The position numbers and the translations under genes are program-made. Positions 1 through 9,013 of a DNA stretch of 64,000 nt are shown one piece after another. Below the pieces are notes generated by a model. The model was not told where the DNA came from and did not search any database. It saw only the letters and a list, made by a program, of their open reading frames with translations. Source of the DNA: Aliivibrio sp. S4MY1 (GTDB lineage: Bacteria > Pseudomonadota > Gammaproteobacteria > Enterobacterales > Vibrionaceae); contig NZ_JARACP010000007.1 of assembly GCF_028765545.1 (NCBI RefSeq), positions 178,043 to 242,042 of the forward strand. Reading direction: 5' to 3'. Position 1 is the first letter of the stretch, and each line of letters begins with the position of its first letter.

Positions 1-112
1 TATTATTGTGGCTGCTATTCTTAAACAGTCAGGTGCAACCTATTTCTTTACTGAACCGATTACCTCCTATGGTGTTCGACGACACTTGGCATTCTGCACC
101 TTTCAAGAATAA
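1..112 (+). CDS. C-terminal end of an unidentified protein (partial)
   Basis: An open frame runs in from the left edge (codons begin at base 2) and stops at TAA 110-112, giving 36 residues that end in HLAFCTFQE. The start lies outside the window. The 55-bp gap to the next gene holds that gene's ribosome site and no obvious terminator, so the two could be co-transcribed. I do not recognise the family from so short a tail. Confidence 0.5.
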   Translation, partial: IIVAAILKQSGATYFFTEPITSYGVRRHLAFCTFQE

Positions 113-167
113 TCACACCGTAAGTACTTATATCTTTATTTAATATAATTATTTTCGGAGTAAAACC

Positions 168-1616
168 GTGTTTACAATTCAACAAATTAAAGTCATCGCT
201 CGATTTCGTTCAACGGTACTATTGGCATCAGCGTTGCTGTTGTCCGCTTTTTCTCTATCTGCTACAGAGCAAACACTATCTACGGGTTGGTTAGATGAAA
301 CAAACTTAATTGAAAACAGCACCTCAATTACTGCCTCTGATGAGTTATTTGCTCATGAATTAACAGCGATTGTCGATGCTAAGCCTCTAACTCAAACTGC
401 AGAGACAAGTATTATTACCATGATTGCTTTTGCTTTCTTAGGAGGCTTAATTCTTAATATAATGCCATGTGTACTACCTGTTTTAGGTATAAAACTCAAC
501 AGCATGATCGCATCATCAACCTCAAGTAAACGCTCTATTCGCTTGCAGTTTTTTGCTTCTGCCGCGGGGATCTTAACGTCTTTCTGGTTACTTGCGACTG
601 GTTTGCTTATTTTAAAATTTACAGGCAAAGCCATTGGTTGGGGGATCCACTTCCAAAGCCCTATATTCATTGGTTTTATGGTTATCATTACCGCCTTGTT
701 TACCGCTAACTTATTTGGCATATTTGAGATCCAATTACCAAGTCGCTTCTCAACCTCTATTGCGAGTAAAGGCAATAACACAACACTTGGGCACTTCGTT
801 CAAGGTATGTTTGCAGCACTACTTGCAACTCCATGTAGTGCGCCTTTCTTAGGTACCGCAGTTGCTTTTGCATTAGGTGCTAATGTTTTTGAAATGTGGG
901 TGGTATTTACTTCGTTAGGGCTTGGAATGGCTCTTCCTTGGTTACTGTTCGCTTTATTTCCGGGACTCGTTTCATTTATGCCAAAGCCTGGAATGTGGAT
1001 GAACAAGGTCAAAATCATTTTTGGTTTGATGATGCTAGTAACAACTTTATGGTTACTTAGCTTACTTTCTCCCTTTCTCGGTAGCTCTACTATTTGGATT
1101 CTTACTGCATTACTAATTATTTTCTTATTATATAAAGTAGGTAAAAAACACGGCAAGAATACCGTTATTGCTATCTTAGCTATTATCGTTTTCTCTAGTA
1201 GCGCATTACTGATTATTGGCAGTATGACAACAAAGCATTGGGTAACCCCTACTGTTGACGACATTTCTTGGAAACCATTAGATCAATCCGCAATTAACGA
1301 ATATGTAGATCAAGGGAAAACTGTTTTTGTCGATGTGACCGCTAACTGGTGCATTGCCTGTAAAGCCAACAAAATTGGCGTGATATTACAAGATCCGGTG
1401 TATTCAACACTGCATCAAGAAAATATCATTGCGATGAAAGGAGATTGGACTCACCCTAGTGAAAAAGTGACTAACTATCTAAAAAATCATCAACGCTTTG
1501 GTGTCCCTCTTAATGTAGTTTATGGCCCGAATGCACCACAAGGGCTACCTTTATCAGTACTTCTTACAAGTGATGATGTAATGCAAGCGATTGAATATGC
1601 GGGGAGAGCAAACTAA
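168..1616 (+). CDS. DsbD/ScsB-like thiol:disulfide reductase, short form
   Basis: Inner-membrane protein expected to carry electrons from cytoplasmic thioredoxin to periplasmic thiol proteins. A signal-like hydrophobic segment (about residues 17-32) is followed by a CcdA/DsbD-type membrane domain with cysteines in MPCVLPVLG (C101) and ATPCSAPFLG (C223). A C-terminal thioredoxin domain carries WCIAC (C395, C398). At 482 residues it lacks the large periplasmic N-terminal domain of classical DsbD or ScsB, so its partner interface must differ. The GTG start at 168 is preceded by GGAG at 157-160. Its stop overlaps the ATG of the small downstream frame by one base. Assignment to DsbD versus ScsB is uncertain; the family is clear. 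Confidence 0.85.
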   Translation: MFTIQQIKVIARFRSTVLLASALLLSAFSLSATEQTLSTGWLDETNLIENSTSITASDELFAHELTAIVDAKPLTQTAETSIITMIAFAFLGGLILNIMPCVLPVLGIKLNSMIASSTSSKRSIRLQFFASAAGILTSFWLLATGLLILKFTGKAIGWGIHFQSPIFIGFMVIITALFTANLFGIFEIQLPSRFSTSIASKGNNTTLGHFVQGMFAALLATPCSAPFLGTAVAFALGANVFEMWVVFTSLGLGMALPWLLFALFPGLVSFMPKPGMWMNKVKIIFGLMMLVTTLWLLSLLSPFLGSSTIWILTALLIIFLLYKVGKKHGKNTVIAILAIIVFSSSALLIIGSMTTKHWVTPTVDDISWKPLDQSAINEYVDQGKTVFVDVTANWCIACKANKIGVILQDPVYSTLHQENIIAMKGDWTHPSEKVTNYLKNHQRFGVPLNVVYGPNAPQGLPLSVLLTSDDVMQAIEYAGRAN

Positions 1617-1732
1617 TGACAATAGAAGAACTGACTGATACTCAACTAGGTTTAAAAATGACGCCAAGTTTGATCATTAGTCATAAAATAATCCCTGGTT
1701 TGATGCTCCTGAAGGCTAATTATAAAACGTGA
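1616..1732 (+). pseudogene. Possible remnant of a DsbA/ScsC-like oxidoreductase C-terminus
   Basis: This 38-codon frame starts at an ATG overlapping the upstream stop (TAATG), which suggests translational coupling. Its middle, KMTPSLIISHKIIPG, resembles the cis-proline segment near the end of DsbA/ScsC-type proteins (typically GTPxFxIxGxxxPG). Nothing resembling the rest of such a protein, including its CXXC site, is present. I infer a deletion remnant of a redox partner of the upstream reductase. It could instead be a genuine short peptide or chance. Confidence 0.35.
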
Positions 1733-1753
1733 TAAGATTTTATTAATAATAAG

Positions 1754-1785
1754 CCGCTATCCAATTTTAGAGATAGTGGTTTTTT
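1754..1785 (+). terminator. Rho-independent terminator after the DsbD-like gene
   Basis: CCGCTATC (1754-1761) pairs with GATAGTGG (1772-1779), allowing one G-U pair, and is followed by six T. Confidence 0.7.
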
Positions 1786-1905
1786 AATACATGTTAGTTA
1801 TCTTTTAGTCGAATGCTTCTAATTTATTTCTTTAGGGCTATTTATTTTTATCTGAAAATTAAGTACCTTATCTGAATGACGTCCCATTAACTCTGGATGA
1901 ATATA

Positions 1906-2706
1906 ATGCAGAACAAAACAACGCCACGAATTGCGGTTGCTATTCTTTCTTCGCTTCTTGCTCTCTGCGCATTTCTCTATGACGTTATTGGTTTTGAGTC
2001 AGCTTCTGATCTTTGGTTTGAAGGTTTAACACTTATTTTATTGGTCTATATCTATCTAACGGCCTACCAGTTTTTAAAACCTTATGCTTTTCTGACTGCT
2101 GGTGGCGCACTTTTACTATTTAATAAAGCTTATGACCTACTAACAGAATTCCCTCAAATAGAATACCACGCTGATAATTTCGAAATTATCGATACTTTAT
2201 TGGACGACGGCTCTCTATTTATTGCTTTTCTACTCATCGCTATTGGCATTACTCATATGATGAGAAAACTAGCTAAACAAAGCATGAAAGATGAACTGAC
2301 TAATTTATATAACAGAAGAAAACTCTCTGAAATAGAATTAAATACATTTGATCTTGTTTATTTTGATCTAAATGACTTGAAAAAAGTTAATGATTTAAAA
2401 GGACATCAAGTAGGAGATCTGATGATTATTCGATTTGCTCAGGTACTGAGAAACTCATGCATTAAGCAAGAAATGGCTCTTCGAGTTGGAGGTGATGAAT
2501 TTGTTGTCATCACTCATACAAATCGCTCAATGCCTTTTATTAACAGTGTTTGTAAACAACTAGAAAATGAACAAATTTCCTTTGCATATGGTATAGAATC
2601 AACAACAAAAGAAAGGTTAGAGGAGGCACTTATAAAATCAGATAAACGTATGTATGAGATGAAAGCCCGACAGAAGAAAAACCGTCAACCACACCTCGCA
2701 AAATAA
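1906..2706 (+). CDS. Membrane-bound GGDEF diguanylate cyclase
   Basis: Predicted to make cyclic di-GMP. The N-terminal ~125 residues contain several hydrophobic membrane segments with no recognised sensor domain. A GGDEF domain follows, opening with DELTNLYNRRKL and carrying an intact GGDEF motif at about residues 195-199, so catalysis is plausible. An ATG at 1897 gives three more residues but has no ribosome site. The ATG at 1906 has GGATGA at 1895-1900, so I chose it. It appears to be a single-gene unit and its signal is unknown. Confidence 0.85.
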   Translation: MQNKTTPRIAVAILSSLLALCAFLYDVIGFESASDLWFEGLTLILLVYIYLTAYQFLKPYAFLTAGGALLLFNKAYDLLTEFPQIEYHADNFEIIDTLLDDGSLFIAFLLIAIGITHMMRKLAKQSMKDELTNLYNRRKLSEIELNTFDLVYFDLNDLKKVNDLKGHQVGDLMIIRFAQVLRNSCIKQEMALRVGGDEFVVITHTNRSMPFINSVCKQLENEQISFAYGIESTTKERLEEALIKSDKRMYEMKARQKKNRQPHLAK

Positions 2707-2732
2707 AAGATAACCTATTGAATTTATATAAT

Positions 2733-3602
2733 TTAAATGGCTTTATTTCTATCAAAGAAATGATTGACTGGTCCATGCCCTTTCCCAATAGTTAACTCAT
2801 TTGCATGAACAATTGCTTGGGTGATATATTGCTTACCTAGCCTAACCGCGGCATCCAGCGTATAACCTTGAGCCAAATAAGATGCAATGGCTGAAGATAG
2901 AGTACAACCTGTCCCGTGTGTATTATGAGTATTAACGCGTGCCGTCGACAAACGCTCAACGGAATCCGCACCAATAAATAAATCCGTACTATTGGTACTT
3001 TCCTCTAAATGCCCTCCTTTTAGTAACACTGATTTTCCACCTAATTGACGAAGTTCACTAATGATGGCTGTCATTTCACCTTCATTTTTAGGAATTTTAA
3101 CACCAATTAATGCCGAAGCTTCAGGAAGATTTGGCGTGATCACATCAGCAAGAGGAAAAAGTTCAGATTTAAGACTACCAATAGCAGATGCCTGAAGCAG
3201 CAAATCACCACTGGTGGCTACCATTACGGGATCAACCACCACGTATTGAGGAGAATATTGTTTGATTTTTTTTGCGACAGAATGAATGACATCAGAATCA
3301 CTTAGCATTCCGACTTTAACGGCAATCACATTTAGATCAGAAAAAACGGCATCCAGTTGCAGTTCTACAAATTCACAGCTGATTGGATAAATGCCCGTAA
3401 CGCCTTGGGTGTTTTGAGCCGTTAATGCGGTAATAACAGAGCACGCATAGCCTCCCGTTGCTGAGATGGCTTTAATATCGGCTTGGATCCCTGCGCCACC
3501 ACCACTATCAGACCCTGCAATAGTTAATACAATGGGCGTTGTAGCAGATAACTTATTTAAAACAGGTGATGCCAAAAGTGCTGTAGTAACGAATGTAGAC
3601 AT
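2733..3602 (-). CDS. thiD: Hydroxymethylpyrimidine/phosphomethylpyrimidine kinase
   Basis: Phosphorylates HMP and then HMP-P to give HMP-PP, the pyrimidine half of thiamine. The ribokinase-fold signature IAGSDSGGGAGIQAD lies near residues 28-42, and the C-terminal motif NTHGTGCTLSSAIASYL carries the usual GTGC anion hole and catalytic base region. At 289 residues it is slightly long, with about 20 extra N-terminal residues. The start is preceded by AGGGAAAA. It stands alone behind a TPP riboswitch, so it is presumably repressed when thiamine pyrophosphate is abundant. No other thi gene is adjacent. Confidence 0.95.
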   Translation of the reverse strand: MSTFVTTALLASPVLNKLSATTPIVLTIAGSDSGGGAGIQADIKAISATGGYACSVITALTAQNTQGVTGIYPISCEFVELQLDAVFSDLNVIAVKVGMLSDSDVIHSVAKKIKQYSPQYVVVDPVMVATSGDLLLQASAIGSLKSELFPLADVITPNLPEASALIGVKIPKNEGEMTAIISELRQLGGKSVLLKGGHLEESTNSTDLFIGADSVERLSTARVNTHNTHGTGCTLSSAIASYLAQGYTLDAAVRLGKQYITQAIVHANELTIGKGHGPVNHFFDRNKAI

Positions 3603-3717
3603 GATTATTTTCCCTAACTAACGCTCAGGAAAAAACAGTCGAATGAGGATATCTTTACGTAGATACGTAAGATCTCACCAAAAGAAACGGATCGAAAAGA
3701 TCGTATCAAGAGGACCA

Positions 3718-3796
3718 TTAGTTCCCTACGTCAGTACTAACTGAATCAGGTTCAACGGGTTCGCTATTGCGATCTCAGCCTATTGGCTCCCCGACT
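3718..3796 (-). promoter_or_regulatory. TPP riboswitch (THI element) of thiD
   Basis: Read on the minus strand, it contains GTCGGGGAGC, then GGCTGAGATCG, then GAACCCGTTGAACCTGAT and ACGTAGGGAAC. These are the conserved thi-box blocks in the right order. A leader hairpin between it and the gene (about 3649-3674), followed by a T-run near 3630-3635, could act as the expression platform. Confidence 0.93.
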
Positions 3797-3865
3797 AATG
3801 AAGTCATACTATCACTAATTAATTTTGAGATAATATGATTTTTATAAGAATGTTATCTGTATGGG

Positions 3866-4903
3866 TTAATTTTTATGCTGAGTGCCCAATTTAGACGCTA
3901 ATTGACTAACGATGCTTTTACGCATATCCGACAGCTTTGGTGCTTCACCCACTTGCCATGGTAATGGACGCATTAGACTCATTGTTCTTAATCCAAAACG
4001 GGCCGTTAATAAACCAATCCCCAATCCTTGTGCTGCACGAGTAGAGAGCTTGCCTGCCAACCCCGTTGATAACATATCTACACCAACATCGGTCGCTATT
4101 TCAGTTGCTCCTGCAAACGCCATGTTTTGCAAAACCATTTTGAACAAACGTAAGCGTCCCCAGTAACCAAGCTCTACTCCGTACACTTGAGACACTTGCT
4201 CGATTAATCGAATATTCCGCCATGCCACTAATAGCATATCGACGACAGCTAATGGGCTTAATGCCACCATTAATGCTGACTCTCCTGCGTGTTTACTGAT
4301 TAAAGCTCTTGCGCGTTTATCTTGCTCAGCCACCACCATGCTGTCATACATTTCAAATACTTCAGCGTTATTATGATGAGATTCAATGCTGTTTTGCCAA
4401 CGAGTATACTCAGCTGTTTTTGCTGTTGAGCCCTTTTTCGCTAAATCTTCACAAAACGATTTGGCTTGACCAATACCATTGCCTTCAACCAATTCAGTTA
4501 CTTGATGTTGAATTTCGGCTCGGTTTTTAAGTTTACGCAATGTCCATAATTCACGACCAATCGCTGTCACTCCCATCACAGCCGCCAGACTAATTAACCC
4601 AGCCCAGCCCAGCGATAAGAAATCAGCCGATTGAATGGCTGTGATCACATGATCAACACTTTGCCACACCGTTAAACCAAGGAAACCACCAATTAGCGTT
4701 TTAATACTCCAATGGGTTTTCTTTTTGATTAATGGCGTTTCAATATCCACACCATCCAATTCCTCTTCTTCGATAGCTTGAGGAACAAATTTAACATTCT
4801 CTTCAAATAACTTTTGAGTTTGAAGGTTATCAAGGGTTTCGGTATCTTGCTCTAGTTCTTGAGACGAGGCTTGAAAGATACGCTGTTTTTTTAACTCACT
4901 CAT
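3866..4903 (-). CDS. ycjF: YcjF-family inner-membrane protein (UPF0283/DUF697)
   Basis: A 345-residue protein with a charged N-terminus of about 65 residues, two membrane segments (around 70-120) and a C-terminal DUF697-type domain. The family accompanies ycjX in psp regulons. Its exact role is unknown; it is thought to act with YcjX in the envelope stress response. Its start overlaps the stop of ycjX by four bases (ATGA), indicating coupled translation. It is the last gene of the pspABC-ycjXF unit. Confidence 0.9.
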   Translation of the reverse strand: MSELKKQRIFQASSQELEQDTETLDNLQTQKLFEENVKFVPQAIEEEELDGVDIETPLIKKKTHWSIKTLIGGFLGLTVWQSVDHVITAIQSADFLSLGWAGLISLAAVMGVTAIGRELWTLRKLKNRAEIQHQVTELVEGNGIGQAKSFCEDLAKKGSTAKTAEYTRWQNSIESHHNNAEVFEMYDSMVVAEQDKRARALISKHAGESALMVALSPLAVVDMLLVAWRNIRLIEQVSQVYGVELGYWGRLRLFKMVLQNMAFAGATEIATDVGVDMLSTGLAGKLSTRAAQGLGIGLLTARFGLRTMSLMRPLPWQVGEAPKLSDMRKSIVSQLASKLGTQHKN

Positions 4904-6297
4904 ACTAATTTATCCCCTAACAAGAATTGCATCGCCTTATCCATTCGGATGTGTTGCAGCGGTTTATCATTCTCATTGTGTAACGGTTGAAAGCTCATAA
5001 AGTTAAATGGCTCCGTTTCCCAGTAGGCTTTACTCGGGATGCGTTTTGGCACCTCTCCCGGGAACATCATTAATGGTTTCTGTTCACTGTTAATCCCAGA
5101 GATTGCAGCACATAGCTCACCATTATCTTCAATCATACCGGCCGTTGTCGCTTGAATAGACGCAATGCTCATGCACTCCATTTTAATGCCTTCATACGCC
5201 GTTTCTTGCCATGTTTGGTGGATCATCTGTTGCAGTAACAAAACCATGTTTGGGTGTTGCTCTGGTGTCACATGATCAGCCTTGGTTGCCGCAAATAGTA
5301 CCTTATCAATTTTTGGCGAAAACAGACGTTTTAACATCGAACTTTTGCCATATTGAAAACTGTGCATCAGTTGATCAACCGCTTGGCGCATATCATTAAA
5401 TGACTGTTCACCTGTATTTAATGGCTGCAAACAATCGACCAAGACAATTTGACGATCAAAATGTCTAAAATGTTCGTTATAAAACTTCTTCACAACGTGC
5501 TGTTGATAATGTTTATACCGTTTTTTCAATACGGCAATATTCGAGTCTTTCTTCGCTTTTGCTAGCTCTTCTTCTGTGTATTTATGCAGAAACATAAATG
5601 GGAAAAACTGCAAGACCGGTGCACCCGCTAGTTCTCCAGGTAATACAAAACGCCCCGGCTGTACCAAGTGCAGACCCTGAGAATCTTTACAGCTATGAAG
5701 ATACTGAGTAAATAATTCTGCAATATGACTGATTTGTTTTTCATCGACAGGCGCTAAAGGGTCTAACGTTTTAGCCTCTTTTAGCCATGCTTCAGAGAGT
5801 ATTTTTCTATGTCCAGTTAAGTTAACCTGCTGTTGCTTTGACCATTTAAGATAATCCATATCCAATAATGGAAGATCCAATAGCCACTCTCCCGGATAAT
5901 CGACAATATCAACGTATAAAGTCGCGCTGTCTTGCAAATGTTTTAACAAACCCGATTTAGGTTTAAATTTAATAGCTAAACGTAATTCACTCACGTCTCG
6001 TGTAGGTTCAGGCCAGGTTGGCGGCTCTGATAATAATGAATCCATCCCTTCATCATATGTAAAACTTGGAATTGATAAATTTGATTGAGGTATGCGTTTT
6101 GCCCCTATCATTCGCCCTTCACGGGCCACTGATAATAAAGGTAATTTATCGCTTGAAGCAGCATGTAAGCACTGATTAACCAAAGAGGTAATAAACGCAG
6201 TCTTACCTGCACGCGATAGCCCTGTAACCGCCAATTTGACGTGGCGATCCATGCTTCGGCTAACTAATTTATTCATTTCTTTGGTTAATCTACTCAT
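4900..6297 (-). CDS. ycjX: YcjX-family P-loop NTPase (DUF463)
   Basis: A 465-residue nucleotide-binding protein with Walker A motif GLSRAGKT at residues 26-33 and a DxxG-like segment DYPGEWL. It belongs to the stress-inducible DUF463 family commonly placed behind psp genes. It lies between pspC and ycjF, about 100 bp after pspC. The function in envelope stress is inferred from family context. Confidence 0.92.
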   Translation of the reverse strand: MSRLTKEMNKLVSRSMDRHVKLAVTGLSRAGKTAFITSLVNQCLHAASSDKLPLLSVAREGRMIGAKRIPQSNLSIPSFTYDEGMDSLLSEPPTWPEPTRDVSELRLAIKFKPKSGLLKHLQDSATLYVDIVDYPGEWLLDLPLLDMDYLKWSKQQQVNLTGHRKILSEAWLKEAKTLDPLAPVDEKQISHIAELFTQYLHSCKDSQGLHLVQPGRFVLPGELAGAPVLQFFPFMFLHKYTEEELAKAKKDSNIAVLKKRYKHYQQHVVKKFYNEHFRHFDRQIVLVDCLQPLNTGEQSFNDMRQAVDQLMHSFQYGKSSMLKRLFSPKIDKVLFAATKADHVTPEQHPNMVLLLQQMIHQTWQETAYEGIKMECMSIASIQATTAGMIEDNGELCAAISGINSEQKPLMMFPGEVPKRIPSKAYWETEPFNFMSFQPLHNENDKPLQHIRMDKAMQFLLGDKLV

Positions 6298-6398
6298 TTT
6301 CTTCTCGCATTATGTTTTTCAAATGACTACAAACAACAAATGGAGTGTACAGAACTGAATCTGAACACCCCATGAACAAGGTCTTAGTTATCGCTTAA

Positions 6399-6785
6399 TT
6401 AAAGATTACGAAATTCGCGGCGAACCTTGTATTCCGAAGAAGTGACATACCCTTCCATTCGGCGGATCTTCTCTTCCATTCTGGCCATGTCTTTATCAAC
6501 ACGCTTAATCACTTCTGATGCTGATTGACCTGCTTGCCATGGTTTACTTTTTACTGTGTGCTCACGTTTTTCTTCTGTGCGGTAGTACATTTCAACCGGG
6601 GCTTTATCTAAAAACAGCATGGCAGCAAAGTACGCTAGCATGACTAGAAAACCCGCACTGAATAACGCAGCAGATACCACTAAAATACGTACTATCCACG
6701 GTTCAATACCAAAGTACTGTGCAATACCTGCACAAACACCACCAATTTTTCCGTTTCGAGTATCTCTATACAGTTCTTTTGACAT
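6399..6785 (-). CDS. pspC: Phage shock protein C
   Basis: Inner-membrane partner of PspB that senses envelope stress and relieves PspA inhibition of PspF. The PspC domain is at the N-terminus (YRDTRNGKIGGVCAGIAQYF, then a membrane span around residues 35-65), followed by a cytoplasmic or periplasmic tail with a short coiled coil. The ATG at 6785 overlaps the pspB stop (TAATG) and has GGAGGGAG upstream. An ATG at 6800 would put that ribosome site inside the gene, so I rejected it. Product is 128 residues. Confidence 0.93.
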   Translation of the reverse strand: MSKELYRDTRNGKIGGVCAGIAQYFGIEPWIVRILVVSAALFSAGFLVMLAYFAAMLFLDKAPVEMYYRTEEKREHTVKSKPWQAGQSASEVIKRVDKDMARMEEKIRRMEGYVTSSEYKVRREFRNL

Positions 6786-7009
6786 TAGCGCTCCCTCCAA
6801 CTTGGGGATTCTGCATCCAGAATTTTCTCTAATGTTTCAACACGACGTTGCATTTTATCCGCACGCTCTGTCATTGCTTTTAATAACTGTGTATCTTCTT
6901 GTGACAAACCTTGTGCTGTTTTACCTTTGCTTCGGTAATGCAAAAACAGCCATAACGGTGCAACAAAAATAAAAAATATAACCAATGGGAAAGCAAAAAA
7001 GCCGCTCAT
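6785..7009 (-). CDS. pspB: Phage shock protein B
   Basis: A 74-residue inner-membrane protein. One N-terminal membrane segment (about residues 3-25) is followed by a basic stretch and a coiled coil ending in SPSWRER, matching PspB in size and layout. With PspC it transmits stress to PspA. It lies 45 bp downstream of pspA and is coupled to pspC by a one-base overlap. Confidence 0.92.
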   Translation of the reverse strand: MSGFFAFPLVIFFIFVAPLWLFLHYRSKGKTAQGLSQEDTQLLKAMTERADKMQRRVETLEKILDAESPSWRER

Positions 7010-7054
7010 TGTTTTCTCCTTAGTAATTCAAATTCAATCAATTCTTGTCATCTA

Positions 7055-7720
7055 TTATGCGTCTTTTTTCATTTGTTCTTTTAGACGATCTAATTCTTTT
7101 TCAATTTCATCTTGTGCTTGCAGCTCTGCAAATTCTTGTTCTAGTGAGTTTGCTTTACCCATTGAGTAAGTGTCTGCCTTTGCATCCAATTCGTCAATAC
7201 GACGCTCATATTGTTCAAACTTTGCCATTGCACGTTCTGTTTTACCTGAATGTGTATGCGCTTTAATGTCATTACGATGTTGCGCTGTTTGTTGACGGAT
7301 CACTAATGCTTGTTGACGCGCACGAGTCTCTGTCAGTTTAGTCTCTAACTCAGTTAATTCTGTGGTCAACTTCTCAATGCTTTCTTCTACAAGGATGAAC
7401 TCTGTTTTTAGACTTGATAGTACGTCTTGTACTTTTTGTTTTTCGATCAACGCTGAACGCGCTAAGTCTTCACGTTGTTTAACTAAGGCTAAACTTGCCT
7501 TTTCTTGCCAATCGATCACTTGCGCTTCAATTGAACCAATTTTACGTGTCAGCTCTTTTTTATCTGCGATTGCTTTTGCGGATGCAGTTCGAACCTCAAC
7601 TAATGTGTCTTCCATCTCTTGAATAATTAAACGGATCATTTTTTCTGGATTTTCGGCTTTATCCAGTAAAGAAGTTACATTGGCATTAACGATGTCTGCA
7701 AAGCGTGAAAAAATACCCAT
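7055..7720 (-). CDS. pspA: Phage shock protein A
   Basis: A 221-residue, almost wholly coiled-coil protein opening with GIFSRFADIVNANVTSLLDK, the amphipathic membrane-binding helix of PspA. It binds damaged inner membrane as oligomers and, when the membrane is intact, inhibits the activator PspF. It is the first gene of the minus-strand psp operon. The gap to divergent pspF contains a candidate sigma-54 promoter. Confidence 0.97.
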   Translation of the reverse strand: MGIFSRFADIVNANVTSLLDKAENPEKMIRLIIQEMEDTLVEVRTASAKAIADKKELTRKIGSIEAQVIDWQEKASLALVKQREDLARSALIEKQKVQDVLSSLKTEFILVEESIEKLTTELTELETKLTETRARQQALVIRQQTAQHRNDIKAHTHSGKTERAMAKFEQYERRIDELDAKADTYSMGKANSLEQEFAELQAQDEIEKELDRLKEQMKKDA

Positions 7721-7780
7721 AATTTATTCCTCTCAATTAATATCAATTTAGATAACTATTTTTAAATCTACTATGACTAT

Positions 7781-7796
7781 TACACAATACATGCCA
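7781..7796 (-). promoter_or_regulatory. Candidate sigma-54 promoter of the psp operon
   Basis: The minus strand reads TGGCATGTATTGTGTA. Against the consensus TGGCACG-N4-TTGCA the -24 block matches 6 of 7 and the -12 block 3 of 5, with GT where GC is usual. It lies about 60 bp upstream of pspA. PspF-dependent sigma-54 transcription of pspA is established in enterobacteria; this particular site is inferred. Confidence 0.5.
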
Positions 7797-7911
7797 AGTT
7801 TTCACTCATTAAAAATCAATAACTTACAAGAAATCGACGAATATACCATTTTAAGTTATGATTAAAATAACCATTATTTAGTAATATTGACCAATTAAGT
7901 TAAGGTAAAGC

Positions 7912-8928
7912 ATGAGAAAAGACAGCTTAATCGGAGAATCAGATGCATTTTTATCTGCGTTAGACCAGGCATCTCAATTGGCGACGATAGATAGACCAAT
8001 CCTAATTCTTGGTGAACGCGGAACCGGGAAAGAGTTAATTGCTCAACGGCTTCACTTTCTATCAAGGCGATGGGATGAGCCATTAGTGAGTTTAAACTGT
8101 GCCGCCTTAAGTTCTGGCACATTAGATTCGGAGCTTTTTGGTCATGACGCTGGCTCATTTACGGGAGCAAAACAGCGCCATCAAGGTCGATTCGAACGTG
8201 CTGATGGTGGTTCCCTCTTTCTAGACGAACTTGGGACCGCGCCTTTAACTGTGCAAGAAAAGTTGCTTCGAGTGATTGAATATGGTGAATATGAACGCGT
8301 TGGTGGATCTCAAACCTTAAAAGCAGACGTTCGCTTGATTTGTGCGACCAACCAAAACCCGCAAGACTTAATAGCAGAAAATAAATTTAGAGCAGATTTA
8401 TTAGATCGATTATCTTTTGATGTGATTCATTTACCCCCGCTACGATACCGAGAGCAAGACGTACTGTTACTTGCTGAACATTTTGCCATAAAGATGTGCC
8501 AAGAAATGAACTTAACGTATTTTGCAGGGTTTTCACGTTATGCTCAGCATCAAATCTTAGGTTATGACTGGCCCGGTAACGTCCGTGAGTTAAGAAACTG
8601 TATTGAAAGAGCAGTGTTTAAGCATAATCATGAAGAGGCTCAAATCGAGTCAATTCAGCTCGACCCTTTTGTTTCTCCATGGGCAGACTCTCAGTTAACC
8701 TCTTCTCCTTCAACTATACTTGATGACCAAGAAAAAAAAGATCAAGCCATATCGCTACCATTAAATTTAAAACAATTTCAAATAGAACAAGAGAAAGCAC
8801 TGCTTGAACAAGCGCTATTAAAAACACAACATCATCAACGAAAAGCCGCTGAAGAATTAGGCATTACTTACCATCAATTTCGTGGATTATTGAAAAAGCA
8901 CCAACTCTTGACCACAATCAAGGGATAA
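7912..8928 (+). CDS. pspF: psp operon transcriptional activator (sigma-54 enhancer-binding protein)
   Basis: An AAA+ activator of sigma-54 RNA polymerase without a receiver domain, as in PspF. Walker A is GERGTGKE (34-41), Walker B is LFLDEL (102-107), and the C-terminus has a Fis-type helix-turn-helix (AAEELGITYHQFRGLLKKH). The sigma-54 contact loop reads GSFTGA at 81-86 instead of the usual GAFTGA. At 338 residues it matches the family. It is divergent from pspA, the standard arrangement, and is followed by the sap operon. Confidence 0.96.
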   Translation: MRKDSLIGESDAFLSALDQASQLATIDRPILILGERGTGKELIAQRLHFLSRRWDEPLVSLNCAALSSGTLDSELFGHDAGSFTGAKQRHQGRFERADGGSLFLDELGTAPLTVQEKLLRVIEYGEYERVGGSQTLKADVRLICATNQNPQDLIAENKFRADLLDRLSFDVIHLPPLRYREQDVLLLAEHFAIKMCQEMNLTYFAGFSRYAQHQILGYDWPGNVRELRNCIERAVFKHNHEEAQIESIQLDPFVSPWADSQLTSSPSTILDDQEKKDQAISLPLNLKQFQIEQEKALLEQALLKTQHHQRKAAEELGITYHQFRGLLKKHQLLTTIKG

Positions 8929-9013
8929 TCTTAGATAATTAAGTGCAGAACCAGTCACTTGGGTATAAAATGACAGGTTCATTAATTTAAATCGATAAAA
9001 AGCTGCGGTCATT

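Noticed and set aside
800..1264. A 154-codon minus-strand frame inside the DsbD-like gene
   Set aside because: It is antisense to a well-supported membrane protein and has no independent support.
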